This document shows positions 50,311-60,171 of a stretch of 64,000 nt of DNA, one piece after another. Numbering within the stretch: the stretch's first letter is position 1; every line of letters starts with the position of its first letter. The position numbers were made by a program, and so were the translations under genes. The notes beneath the pieces were generated by a model. The model was given only the letters and a program-made list of their open reading frames with translations. It ran no database searches and was not told the DNA's origin. The DNA is taken from positions 113,338-177,337 of the forward strand of contig NZ_JOFS01000012.1 of assembly GCF_000719285.1 (NCBI RefSeq), read 5' to 3'. Origin of the DNA: Streptomyces bicolor (GTDB lineage: Bacteria; Actinomycetota; Actinomycetes; Streptomycetales; Streptomycetaceae).

Positions 50311-50969
50311 ACCGGATCCTCATCGTCGAGGACGAGGAGCGCATCGCCTCCTTCGTCGAGAAGGGCCTGCGGGCCAACGGGTTCACCACAACTGTGGTGG
50401 GCGACGGCGACGCCGCGTACGAGTACGCGGTCACCGGCGGCTTCGACCTGGTCGTCCTCGACATCGGCCTGCCCGGCCGCGACGGCTTCACGGTGCTGCG
50501 CGAGATGCGCGAGGCCCGGGTGACGGTCCCGGTGATCGTGCTGACCGCGCGGGACTCCGTACGGGACACGGTGGCCGGTCTGGAGGGCGGCGCCGACGAC
50601 TGGATGACCAAGCCGTTCCGCTTCGAGGAACTGCTCGCCCGGGTGCGCCTGAGGCTGCGTACGGCGGCCCGGGTGCCCGAGGTGACGGTGCTGCGGTCCG
50701 GCTCGCTCACCCTGGACCTGCGCACCCGGCGGGCCCGGGCCGACGAGCGGACCGTGGATCTGACAGCCCGTGAATTCGTGCTCCTGGAGCTGTTCCTGAG
50801 GCACCCGGGACAGGTACTGTCCCGCGAGCAGATCCTGTCGCACGTGTGGGGCTACGACTTCGACCCCGGCTCGAACATCGTGGACGTGTACGTGCGGGCG
50901 CTGCGCAAGAAGCTCGGCGCCGAACGGGTCGAGACGGTACGCGGCGTGGGGTACCGGCTGTCCGCCTGA
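50307..50969 (+). CDS. OmpR/PhoB-type response regulator
   Basis: 220 residues. Receiver: EDEE at 8-11, phosphoacceptor Asp52 in LVVLDIGLPGRDG, Thr in VLTARDS and Lys in TKPFRFEELLAR. Winged-helix output: LTAREFVLLELFLRHPGQVLS, VDVYVRALRKKLG, VRGVGYRLSA. GTG start with GGGAGAGGG upstream, overlapping the kinase stop. OmpR-type proteins bind direct repeats with 10-11-bp period, as found on both sides of this pair. Confidence 0.96.
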   Translation: MNRILIVEDEERIASFVEKGLRANGFTTTVVGDGDAAYEYAVTGGFDLVVLDIGLPGRDGFTVLREMREARVTVPVIVLTARDSVRDTVAGLEGGADDWMTKPFRFEELLARVRLRLRTAARVPEVTVLRSGSLTLDLRTRRARADERTVDLTAREFVLLELFLRHPGQVLSREQILSHVWGYDFDPGSNIVDVYVRALRKKLGAERVETVRGVGYRLSA

Positions 50970-50986
50970 AGCCCCTTCTCGCCGCG

Positions 50987-51044
50987 TGAAGTCTCTTTCA
51001 TGTACGGCTCATCGAAGGCTCACCGCCCGGGTGAACCCTCGATG
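50987..51044 (+). promoter_or_regulatory. Second copy of the repeat motif, with a 35-bp hyphenated palindrome
   Basis: TGAAG (50987), TTCAT (50997), CTCAT (51008) and CTCAC (51019) run at 10-11-bp spacing directly after the response regulator stop. Overlapping them, CATCGA, TCACC, GGTGA and TCGATG pair symmetrically with 4-nt gaps from 51010 to 51044, ending 2 bp before the permease GTG. Confidence 0.6.
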
Positions 51045-51046
51045 AC

Positions 51047-52462
51047 GTGACCCTGAACCTCCGACTGAGCGCGGCCCTGTGCGCGGCGCTCTCCCTGTGC
51101 GCGCTGCTCGCCGTGCCCGGCAACTTCCCGGGCCTCGGCGCCGAGGCCCGCCTCACCCTCGCCGTCTTCGCCCTGGCGACCTGCGCCTGGGTCGCCACCC
51201 CGGTCGACGACACCTACATCGCGCTGGGCGCCGGACTCGCGCTCACGGTGACCGGCGTGATCAGCAGCGACACGCTCTTCGGCACTCTCGGCGACTCCAC
51301 GGTGTGGCTGCTGATCTGCGCCTTCGTACTGGCGGCCGCGGTGACCCGGACCGGGCTCGCGGGGCGGGCGGCGGCGTTCCTGGTCGGCGGGGCACGCACG
51401 GTTCGGCAGCTCGTGCACCTGACCACGGCCGCCCTGGTCGTCACGGCGTTCGCGGTGCCGGCCACCTCGGGGCGGGCCGCCCTCGCGCTGCCGGTGTTCC
51501 TCGCGCTGGCCAAGGCGCTGGCCGACCGGCGGCGGCTGGTCGTGATGCTGGCGCTGCTGTTCCCGGCCGTGATCCTGCTGTCGGCGGTGGCGACGCTGAT
51601 CGGGGCGGGCGCGCATCTGATCACCGTGTCGGTGCTGTGGCAGGCGACCGGTGACCGGATCGGCTTCACGGAATGGCTGCTGCTGGGCCTGCCGCTGGCC
51701 GTGGCGTCCTCCCACCTCGCCGCCGAGACCGTACTCCTGACCAGCACCCGGCGCGCGGACCGCAAGGGCCCCGTGCGCATCACCCCTGAACAGATCCAGG
51801 AGAACTGCGACCACCCGGTCACCGGCCCCTGGTCGCAGGCGGAGAAGCGGTGCGCGCTGCTGCTCGGCACGGTCGTCGTGCTGTGGTGCAGCGAGCCGCT
51901 GCACCGGGTGCCGCCCGCGGTCGTGGCGCTGATCGGCGCGGTGGTGGCGGCCTCGCCGGCCCTCGGCACCGTGCATTTGAAGGACGCCCTGAAGACGGTT
52001 CCCTGGTCGCTGCTGCTGTTCATGGCGGCGACGATGGCGATGGGCGTCGCGCTCGCCGACTCCGGGGCCGCGAAATGGCTGGTCGACGGACTCCCCGCGG
52101 GCACCAGCCCACTGCTGTTCCTGACCGTGGTCGTCGCGGTCAGCACGGCGGCCCACCTGGTCCTGCAGTCCCGCTCGGCCCGCTCGTCGGTCCTGGTCCC
52201 CTTGGTGGTCGCGGCGGCCGTCGGCGCCGGCGTCAACCCGGTCGCCGCCGCGCTGGCCTCCACTGCCGCGGCCGGCTTCTGCCACACCCTCCCCGCCTCC
52301 GCCAAGCCGGTCACACTCTTCTCCGACCTCCCCGGCACCCCCACCTACACCCCGCGCGACCTGCTGCGCCTGTCCGCCGTCCTGGCCCCGCTGACGGCCG
52401 CCCTCGTCCTGCTGTTCGCCGTCGCGGTGTGGCCGCTGCTCGGCGTACCTGTCACGCGCTAG
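51047..52462 (+). CDS. SLC13/DASS-type permease
   Basis: 471 residues with about eleven membrane segments and an internal duplication typical of divalent anion:sodium symporters. Segments such as DSTVWLLICAFVLAAAVTRTGL, VPATSGRAALALPVFLALAKAL and SARSSVLVPLVVAAAVGAGVNPV carry the TSxx/SNTxx-like hairpin features. Dicarboxylate, citrate, sulfate or tartrate are possible substrates. The glycerate kinase gene follows 8 bp after its stop, which hints at a hydroxy-acid substrate. GTG start without a clear ribosome binding site, just after the palindromic block. Confidence 0.85.
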   Translation: MTLNLRLSAALCAALSLCALLAVPGNFPGLGAEARLTLAVFALATCAWVATPVDDTYIALGAGLALTVTGVISSDTLFGTLGDSTVWLLICAFVLAAAVTRTGLAGRAAAFLVGGARTVRQLVHLTTAALVVTAFAVPATSGRAALALPVFLALAKALADRRRLVVMLALLFPAVILLSAVATLIGAGAHLITVSVLWQATGDRIGFTEWLLLGLPLAVASSHLAAETVLLTSTRRADRKGPVRITPEQIQENCDHPVTGPWSQAEKRCALLLGTVVVLWCSEPLHRVPPAVVALIGAVVAASPALGTVHLKDALKTVPWSLLLFMAATMAMGVALADSGAAKWLVDGLPAGTSPLLFLTVVVAVSTAAHLVLQSRSARSSVLVPLVVAAAVGAGVNPVAAALASTAAAGFCHTLPASAKPVTLFSDLPGTPTYTPRDLLRLSAVLAPLTAALVLLFAVAVWPLLGVPVTR

Positions 52463-52470
52463 GAGATCTG

Positions 52471-53664
52471 ATGCTGACCCGAGTCGTCGTAGCCCCCAGT
52501 GGCTTCAAGGAGTCGCTGTCCGCCCAAGCCGCCGCCGAAGCCATTGCCGACGGGGTGCGGCGGGTGCTGCCGGACGCCGTGCTCGACCTGATCCCCCTCG
52601 TCGACGGCGGCGAGGGCACGGCCGCCGCACTGGCCGCCGCGACCGGCGGACGGCTCGTCGCACTTCCCGCCACGGGCCCGGTCGGCGAACGGCTCGGCAC
52701 TCACTTCGCGCTGCTCGGCTCCCAGCACACCGCGGTCGTGGAGATGGCCGCGGTCGCCGGGCTGTCCCTCGTCCCCCGCGCCCTGCGCGACCCGGGCGCC
52801 ACGACGACGTACGGCGTCGGCGAACTCGTCCGCGCCGCGCTCGACACGGGGGTACGGCGCGTCCTGATCGGCTGCGGCGATTCGGGTACGTCCGACGGGG
52901 GCGCCGGCGCGCTTCAGGCGCTCGGTGCCCGCCTGCTGGACGCGGACGGCTTCGAACTCCCGCCGGGCGGACGTGAGTTGACGCGCCTGGCCCGGATCGA
53001 CCCGACCGGCCTTGACCCGAGGCTGCGGGACGTCGAGCTGCTCGTCGCCTGCAACCCGTACAACGTGCTGTGCGGCGAGCGCGGCGTGGCCCGGGTCTTC
53101 GGCCCGCAGAAGGGCGCGACGCCCGCGCAGGTGGAGGACCTGTCGGCGGGGCTGGAGAATTGGGCGCGAGTCCTCACCCGTGACCTGGGGGTCGTGGACA
53201 CGGACCTGTACGGCGGCCCCGGCACCGGCGCGTCCGGCGGCCTGGGCGCGGGCCTCGCCGCACTGGGCGCCCGTCTCCTCCCCCGCTTCGACGTGCTGCT
53301 CGACCACCTCGACCTGGACGCCCGTCTCGCCCGCGCCGACCTGGTCGTCACCGCCGAGGGCGCCCTGGACCACCAGACGCCCCGCGGCAAGGTGCCGGCC
53401 GAGGTGGCCCGCCGGGCCAAGCTGTACGGCCGTCCGGTGCTCGCGCTGGCGGGCACGCTGGGCGAGGGCGCCCACGAAGTGCCGGGCGTGGACGCGTTCA
53501 GCGGGATCCTGCCGGCGCCGATGGCCCTGGCGGAGGCCCTGGTCCGGGCCTCCGAACTCCTCACGGACGCCACCGAACGCGCCCTGCGGATGATCCTGCT
53601 GGGCGCCCGGCTACCGGCTCACGCGGAGGTGTCCGGAACGCAACGCCCGTCCTCCGTGCGGTAG
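52471..53664 (+). CDS. Glycerate kinase (GlxK family)
   Basis: 397 residues. Family motifs: VVVAPSGFKESLSAQAAAEA, VDGGEGTAAAL, GCGDSGTSDGGAGALQALGA, VACNPYNVLCGERGVARVFG-PQKGA, GTGASGGLGAGLAALGA and the C-terminal AEGALDHQTPRGKVPAEVA. It phosphorylates D-glycerate, usually to 2-phosphoglycerate. AGGAG sits directly after the permease stop, so the two form an operon. The 3' end overlaps the convergent aminotransferase gene by 46 bp. Confidence 0.95.
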   Translation: MLTRVVVAPSGFKESLSAQAAAEAIADGVRRVLPDAVLDLIPLVDGGEGTAAALAAATGGRLVALPATGPVGERLGTHFALLGSQHTAVVEMAAVAGLSLVPRALRDPGATTTYGVGELVRAALDTGVRRVLIGCGDSGTSDGGAGALQALGARLLDADGFELPPGGRELTRLARIDPTGLDPRLRDVELLVACNPYNVLCGERGVARVFGPQKGATPAQVEDLSAGLENWARVLTRDLGVVDTDLYGGPGTGASGGLGAGLAALGARLLPRFDVLLDHLDLDARLARADLVVTAEGALDHQTPRGKVPAEVARRAKLYGRPVLALAGTLGEGAHEVPGVDAFSGILPAPMALAEALVRASELLTDATERALRMILLGARLPAHAEVSGTQRPSSVR

Positions 53665-54986
53665 TTCCACCGCGCCCCGTCCTGGACCAGCTCCCGTACG
53701 GCGCCCACGAACCGCTCGACATGCTCGTCAGGGGTACCGGCCCCGAAGCTCACGCGGATGGCGTTGAGGGACTTCTCGCCGGGCGCGGCTTCCGGGGCAC
53801 CGCACTCGCCCTGCGCCTGCGGGTCGCTGCCGAGCAGGGTCCGCACGAGCGGGTGGGCGCAGAACAGCCCGTCCCGCACACCGATGCCGTACTCGGCGGA
53901 CAGGGCGGCGGCGAAGTGGGAGCTGTTCCAGCCCTCCACCACGAAGGAGATGACACCGACGCGCGGGGCGTCGTCCCCGAAGAGGGAGAGGACGCGGACC
54001 GCCGGGACCTCCGCGAGCCCCTCCCGCACCTTCTCGATCAGGTACTGCTCGCGGGCGACCAGGTTGTCGAACCCGGCCTCGGTGAGGGCCTTGCAGGCGG
54101 AGGCGATGGAGTAGGCGCCGATGACATTGGGCGACCCGGCCTCGTGCCGCGCGGCACTCTCGTGCCACTCGACATCGACCCCGCCGTCCTCACGCCTCGT
54201 CACCTTACGGCTGGCCCCGCCGCCCGCGAGGTACGGCGCCGCCTCGCGCAGCCAGTCGGCGCGGCCGGCCAGGACGCCGGAGCCGAACGGGGCGTACAGC
54301 TTGTGGCCGGAGAAGGCGACCCAGTCGACGTCGAGGTCACGAACGCTGACCGGGTGGTGCGGGACGAGCTGGGCGGCGTCGAGCACGATGCGGGCGCCGT
54401 GCGCATGGGCGGCGGCCGCGAGTTCCCGTACGGGCCACAGCTCGCCCGTGACGTTCGACGCGCCGGTGACGCACACCAGTGCCGGGCCGTAAGGGTCGCG
54501 GTCGGCGAGGGCGCGCTCCAGGGTCTCGACGGCCTGGCGGGGGGTGCGGGGTGCGTTGAGGTAGGTGACGTGGGCGTCGCGCCAGGGCAGCAGGGAGGCG
54601 TGGTGCTCGGTCTCGAAGACGAAGACCTGGCAGTCGGCCGGGAGGGCGGCGGCGAGGAGGTTGAGCGAGTCGGTGGTGGAGCGGGTGAAGACCAGCTGGT
54701 CGTCGGGGCGGCAGTCGAGGAACTCGGCGACCGTCCGGCGGGCGTTCTCGAACAGGTCGGTGGAGAGCTGCGAGAGGTAGCCGGCACCGCGGTGGACGCT
54801 GCCGTAGTACGGGGCGTAGGCGGCGACGTCGTCCCAGACGCGCTGCAACGCCGGTGCGCTGGCGGCGTAGTCGAGCGCGGCGTAGGTGACCTCGCCGCCG
54901 GTGACGAGCGGGACGGTGACATCCCGGCCCAGAACGGGCAGGGGGGAGCAAACGGACTGGTCGGCGGCAGCGGTGGAGACGGACAT
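53619..54986 (-). CDS. Class V aminotransferase / cysteine-desulfurase-like PLP enzyme
   Basis: 455 residues from ATG 54986 (GGGAG upstream). Fold type I features: LDYAASAPALQRVWDDV, TRSTTDSLNLLA, the aspartate in ARIVLDAAQLVPHH and the PLP lysine in VAFSGHKLYAPFGSGVLAG. It resembles SufS/CsdA more than alanine-glyoxylate aminotransferases, but I do not see a confident mobile Cys loop, so desulfurase activity is not assumed. No suf genes adjoin it. Confidence 0.9.
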   Translation of the reverse strand: MSVSTAAADQSVCSPLPVLGRDVTVPLVTGGEVTYAALDYAASAPALQRVWDDVAAYAPYYGSVHRGAGYLSQLSTDLFENARRTVAEFLDCRPDDQLVFTRSTTDSLNLLAAALPADCQVFVFETEHHASLLPWRDAHVTYLNAPRTPRQAVETLERALADRDPYGPALVCVTGASNVTGELWPVRELAAAAHAHGARIVLDAAQLVPHHPVSVRDLDVDWVAFSGHKLYAPFGSGVLAGRADWLREAAPYLAGGGASRKVTRREDGGVDVEWHESAARHEAGSPNVIGAYSIASACKALTEAGFDNLVAREQYLIEKVREGLAEVPAVRVLSLFGDDAPRVGVISFVVEGWNSSHFAAALSAEYGIGVRDGLFCAHPLVRTLLGSDPQAQGECGAPEAAPGEKSLNAIRVSFGAGTPDEHVERFVGAVRELVQDGARWNYRTEDGRCVPDTSA

Positions 54987-55376
54987 GGCGGAACTCCCGT
55001 GAAGGCAGGTGGAATTCACCGCGCGAGCGCAGGGAAAACAGGGCGGCTCGAGCGTGGTGAGTGTGAAAGGGGATGCGGAGGCGGGGCTCTGCGGCCCTAT
55101 CGCATTCGCTTGCTCACGGAAGACTCCCTCGAACGACCAGGACCCCTGGTTTCGAGAGGGGCCCGCGCTTGCCGCAGACCTCGCTGCCTACGGCCTGGTC
55201 TTCACCCGGGGCACCCCGCCACGGACGGAGGGTTGCCGGACAGTCGGCCGGGGCCTCATGACTGTCACTCATGACCTGGTACGGAAAGCTACGTGAACTG
55301 ATCGTCGTCCCGCAACCCGTGTCCGGATCGCGGGACGACATCGGTGTGGGCTAGGGCCCCTCCGGCGGATCAGGCC
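54987..55376. other. 390-bp gap with several inverted repeats
   Basis: It lies between the aminotransferase start and the trpD stop, both minus. Lower GC than its neighbours and no ORF with coding bias. It holds ACCAGG-ACC-CCTGGT (55136-55150, outer CTCGA/TCGAG), CTCATGAC twice (55255-55262, 55268-55275), the strong hairpin at 55304-55339, and CTAGGGCC/GGCCCTAG (55351-55380). It is probably a long leader of the aminotransferase gene plus the trpD terminator. Confidence 0.5.
55304..55339 (-). terminator. Strong hairpin downstream of trpD
   Basis: GTCGTCCCGC and GCGGGACGAC are perfect 10-bp arms with a 16-nt loop, 38 nt beyond the trpD stop at 55377. Confidence 0.75.
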
Positions 55377-56441
<1,065 letters not shown>

Positions 56442-56524
56442 AAGCCGCTCCTGGGTCACCTGGTGTCCCGCACTACGGGACGCGAGTCTCAACGGGTCCA
56501 CCCTATCCAGCCCGCGGGCACGAA

Positions 56525-56559
56525 GAAGGGCCCCGTCCGAACACCGGACGGGACCCTTC
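56525..56559 (-). terminator. Terminator of the qcrCAB operon
   Basis: GAAGGG-cc-CCGTCCG pairs with CGGACGG-ga-CCCTTC (13 bp plus an internal 2x2 mismatch) with a 5-nt loop, 40 nt beyond the qcrB stop. Confidence 0.85.
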
Positions 56560-56598
56560 AACCGTGGCGTGGCTCAGCAGCCCTGGCGAGGTCGGCGA

Positions 56599-58236
56599 TC
56601 AGTGGTGGCCGTGGCCGCTCGTGATCTCCTTGTACTCCTCGACCGTCGGCTTGGGGATCTGGCCCTCCTCGCCGAAGTACGACTTGCTGAGCTTGGCGCG
56701 CAGCTTCTCGGAGCCCTTCACCTTGCGCTCGACACCGTTCTCGTCGACCGTCGGGCCGATCTCGGCCGGCTTGTACTGCTCGTGCGCGGTGAGCGTGTGC
56801 AGCGCGTCCTGGCTGAGCGGCTCGTGGACCTCGATGAACTCACCGTGCGGCAGGCGCTTGATGATGCCCGACTCGCGGCCGTGCAGCACCTTGTCCTTGT
56901 CCCGGCGCTGCAGGCCGAGGCAGATGCGCTTGGTGATGACGAACGCGAGGACCGGTCCGGCGAAGAACCCGATCCGGACGAACCAGGTGACCGCGTTGAT
57001 CGACAGGTGGAAGTGGGTGGCGATGATGTCGTTGCCACCACCGATCAGCATGATCATGTAGCCGGTGACCCAGGCGACACCGAAGGCCGTACGGGTCGGG
57101 GCGTTGCGCGGCCGGTCGAGCAGGTGGTGCTCACGCTTGTCGCCCGTGACCCAGGACTCGATGAACGGGTAGAGGGCGATCACCCCGAGGAAGAGGCCGA
57201 AGAGCACCAGCGGGACGAAGACGCCCAGAACGAGCGTGTGGCCCCAGAAGTTGATCTCCCAGCCGGGCATGGCACGGACCAGACCCTCGGCGAAGCCCAT
57301 GTACCAGTCCGGCTGGGCACCCGTCGACACATGGTCGGGCCGGTACGGGCCCATGGCCCAGATCGGGTTGACGGACGCGATGCCGGCGAGCGCGGCGATG
57401 ACACCGAAGACCAGGAAGAAGAAGCCTCCGGCCTTGGCCATGTAGACCGGCAGCAGCGGCATGCCGACGACGTTGTTGTTGGTCTTTCCGGGACCCGCGA
57501 ACTGCGTGTGCTTGTGGTAGAAGACCAGGATCAGGTGGCCGACCACGAGCCCGAGCATGATGCCCGGCAGCAGCAGGATGTGGATCGAGTAGAACCGCGC
57601 GACGAAGTCGACGCCCGGGAACTCTCCGCCGAACAGGAACATCGAGATGTACGTCCCGACGATCGGGACCGACAGGATCGCGCCCTGGGTGAAGCGGACA
57701 CCGGTACCGGAGAGCAGGTCGTCCGGGAGCGAGTAACCGGTGAAACCGGTGAACATGCCGAGGACGAACAGCAGGAAGCCGAACAGCCAGTTGATCTCAC
57801 GCGGCTTGCGGAACGCGCCGGTGAAGAACACGCGCATCATGTGCACGAACATGCCGGCGAGGAAGATGATCGCCGCCCAGTGGTGGATCTGCCGGACGAG
57901 CAGACCGCCACGCACGTCGAAGGAGATGTGCAGCGTCGAGCTGAACGCCTCCGACATCAGCGTTCCCTGCAGCGGGACGTAGCTGCCGTGGTACTCCACC
58001 TCGTTCATCGACGGGTGGAAGAACAGCGTCAGGTACACACCCGTGAGGATGATGATGATGAAGCTGTAGAGGCAGACCTCACCCAACATGAACGACCAGT
58101 GGTCGGGGAAGATCTTGCGCATGTTGGCCTTGGCCAGGGAGTAGATCCCCAGCCGGCCGTCGGCCCAGTCGGCGACGCGCTCGCCGGCCGGTGCCTTCCC
58201 GCGGGAACGGGACTCGGTGGTCTCTGTAGTGCTCAT
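56599..58236 (-). CDS. qcrB: Cytochrome bc1 complex cytochrome b subunit
   Basis: 545 residues with eight membrane segments. Heme-ligand and quinol-site segments are visible: HHWAAIIFLAGMFVHMMRVFFTGAFRKPRE, GYSLPDDLLSGTGVRF and a PDW-type GAQPDWYMGF. A C-terminal extension typical of actinobacterial QcrB follows. It is part of the bcc-aa3 supercomplex. The start overlaps the qcrA stop (ATGA). Confidence 0.98.
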   Translation of the reverse strand: MSTTETTESRSRGKAPAGERVADWADGRLGIYSLAKANMRKIFPDHWSFMLGEVCLYSFIIIILTGVYLTLFFHPSMNEVEYHGSYVPLQGTLMSEAFSSTLHISFDVRGGLLVRQIHHWAAIIFLAGMFVHMMRVFFTGAFRKPREINWLFGFLLFVLGMFTGFTGYSLPDDLLSGTGVRFTQGAILSVPIVGTYISMFLFGGEFPGVDFVARFYSIHILLLPGIMLGLVVGHLILVFYHKHTQFAGPGKTNNNVVGMPLLPVYMAKAGGFFFLVFGVIAALAGIASVNPIWAMGPYRPDHVSTGAQPDWYMGFAEGLVRAMPGWEINFWGHTLVLGVFVPLVLFGLFLGVIALYPFIESWVTGDKREHHLLDRPRNAPTRTAFGVAWVTGYMIMLIGGGNDIIATHFHLSINAVTWFVRIGFFAGPVLAFVITKRICLGLQRRDKDKVLHGRESGIIKRLPHGEFIEVHEPLSQDALHTLTAHEQYKPAEIGPTVDENGVERKVKGSEKLRAKLSKSYFGEEGQIPKPTVEEYKEITSGHGHH

Positions 58237-59282
58237 CCGCGCTCCCAGAATGCAGGACCGACGGGCTCCTCGAAGTCGCCGAGCGCCTGGAGGTAGCCCT
58301 CATCGTTCACACCGATGCGCAGCTGCGGCAGGGCGTGACCGGCGGGGCCGAAGATCACCCGGGCACCGTCGGAGAGGTCGAAGGTGGACTGGTGGCAGGG
58401 GCAGAGCACGTGGTGCGTCTGCTGCTCGTACAGGGAGATCGGGCAACCGACGTGGGTGCAGATCTTCGAGTACGCGACGATGCCCTCGTGCGACCACTCG
58501 AGCTCGCGCTTGTCCTTGATGTCGTCGGGCTGGATCCGGACGATCATCAGGGCGGCCTTGGCGATCTCGTTCTGGAAGTCGTGGTCGTGCTCCTCCAGGC
58601 CCTCCGGCTTGGCGAAGGTGAGGGAGCCGACCGCGACGTCCGAGGGACGCAGCGGCTCGTTGGTGTTCATGTTGACGAGCAGCGCGCCCTTGCGCCACAG
58701 CGTGTGGCGGAGCTTCGTCTCGGGCAGCGGACCGAGGTCACGCAGCAGGACGACGCCGGAGAGCGGGAACAGGGCCAGCGCACCGAACATCGTGTTGCGG
58801 ATCAGCTTGCGGCGACCCAGCGCGGACTCCTTGGCGCCCTGCTTGAAGTCGGCCATGACCTTGGCCCTGACCTCGGGCTCCGCCGCGATCGGGTGCCGCT
58901 CGTCCGCGACCTCATGGTCGGACATCAGCGTGCGGGCCCAGTGGACCGCGCCCGCGCCGATGCAGAACAGCGCCGCCCCGAGGGTCAGGCCCAGCGCGAA
59001 GTTCATCGCGTTGATGTGCCCGATCGGGAAGACGAAGATCGACTTGTCGTGCGGGATCGCCACGAACGAGGCGATGAACCCGATGGTGGCCAGCATCGAC
59101 ACCGTGAACAGCAGGGCGACCGTGCGCTCGGACCGCTTGGCGGCCCGCTCGTCGATGTCCTGGATCCGGTGCTCGTGGGGCGGCAGGCCGGGGTCGGCGA
59201 ACGGGTCCTTCTCGTCCGCTACCGCGACGTGGGCGTCCTGCTCAGCGGGCAGGTTCTCTTCTGGAATGTCTTGGCTACTCAT
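58233..59282 (-). CDS. qcrA: Cytochrome bc1 complex Rieske iron-sulfur subunit
   Basis: 349 residues with three membrane segments (as in actinobacterial QcrA) and a C-terminal Rieske domain. The [2Fe-2S] ligands are in CTHVGCPI and CPCHQSTF. The N-terminus is acidic and cytoplasmic. The ATG at 59282 overlaps the qcrC stop and the stop overlaps qcrB, so the three genes are tightly coupled. Confidence 0.98.
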   Translation of the reverse strand: MSSQDIPEENLPAEQDAHVAVADEKDPFADPGLPPHEHRIQDIDERAAKRSERTVALLFTVSMLATIGFIASFVAIPHDKSIFVFPIGHINAMNFALGLTLGAALFCIGAGAVHWARTLMSDHEVADERHPIAAEPEVRAKVMADFKQGAKESALGRRKLIRNTMFGALALFPLSGVVLLRDLGPLPETKLRHTLWRKGALLVNMNTNEPLRPSDVAVGSLTFAKPEGLEEHDHDFQNEIAKAALMIVRIQPDDIKDKRELEWSHEGIVAYSKICTHVGCPISLYEQQTHHVLCPCHQSTFDLSDGARVIFGPAGHALPQLRIGVNDEGYLQALGDFEEPVGPAFWERG

Positions 59283-60091
59283 GACTTCTTGGCCTTTGCG
59301 GTCCGGGCGGCGACCCACACGGCGATGGCGATCAAGCCGCCGAGTCCGAAGATCCAGCCGAACAGACCCTCACTGACCGGCCCGAGGCCGCCCAGCTCCA
59401 GACCGCCCGGGTTGACCGTCTCGTCGCTGTTGACCGCGTTCAGGTACGCGATGATGTCCTTCTTGTTCTGCTCCGACAGCGTGGTGTCGGGGAACGACGG
59501 CATGTTCTGCGGGCCGGTCTGCATGGCCTCGTAGATGTGCTTCGGGTCGACGCCCTCGAGCGTCGGCGCGTACTTGCCGTGCGTCAGCGCGCCGCCCTTG
59601 CCGGTGAAGTTGTGGCACTGGGCGCAGTTGTTACGGAAGAGCTCGCCGCCCTTGGCGATGTCCGCGCCCTCGGGGCCGTACTGCTCCTCGGTCGGGACGG
59701 ACGGGCCGGCGCCCAGCGAGGCGATGTACGCCGCGAGCTGGTCGATCTGGGCCTGCGAGTAGATGTTCTTCTTCCGCGGGACCTGGGCGCCCTGGGAGGT
59801 GGCGGCCGGCATACGGCCCGTCGAGACCTGGAAGTCGACGGCGGCGGCGCCGACGCCCACCAGGCTCGGACCGTCGGTGGTGCCCTGACCGCCGGTTCCG
59901 TGGCAGCTGGCGCAGCCGACGGCGTAGAGCTTCTTGCCCTCTTCGATGGTGAGGGACTGGGCGGTTTCCTCGGCCTGCGCCTTGTCCGCGGGCGCGAACA
60001 CGGCGTACAGCCCCCCCGTGCACGCCAGCGCGAGGAGTAGGACGACGACTGCCGCCAGCGGATGGCGTCGTCGTGCGGAGAGCTTTTTCAC
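59279..60091 (-). CDS. qcrC: Cytochrome bc1 complex diheme cytochrome c subunit
   Basis: 270 residues. An N-terminal signal-anchor, two CxxCH heme sites (GCASCHGTG and NCAQCHNFT) and a C-terminal membrane helix (GLFGWIFGLGGLIAIAVWVA). Having two covalent hemes, it replaces soluble cytochrome c and passes electrons directly to the aa3 oxidase. GTG at 60091. Confidence 0.98.
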   Translation of the reverse strand: MKKLSARRRHPLAAVVVLLLALACTGGLYAVFAPADKAQAEETAQSLTIEEGKKLYAVGCASCHGTGGQGTTDGPSLVGVGAAAVDFQVSTGRMPAATSQGAQVPRKKNIYSQAQIDQLAAYIASLGAGPSVPTEEQYGPEGADIAKGGELFRNNCAQCHNFTGKGGALTHGKYAPTLEGVDPKHIYEAMQTGPQNMPSFPDTTLSEQNKKDIIAYLNAVNSDETVNPGGLELGGLGPVSEGLFGWIFGLGGLIAIAVWVAARTAKAKKS

Positions 60092-60171
60092 GGATTACCC
60101 CGGTGTCAGGATCTTCTGCGTCGATGCTTCTGGTATGTGCGTTTGTGGAACGCGCGCGGGATCGGGCCCGG

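Noticed and set aside
55009..55296. 95-codon plus-strand ORF starting GTG in the gap before the aminotransferase
   Set aside because: Third-position GC is mixed and unlike that of neighbouring genes, no ribosome binding site, no recognisable motif.
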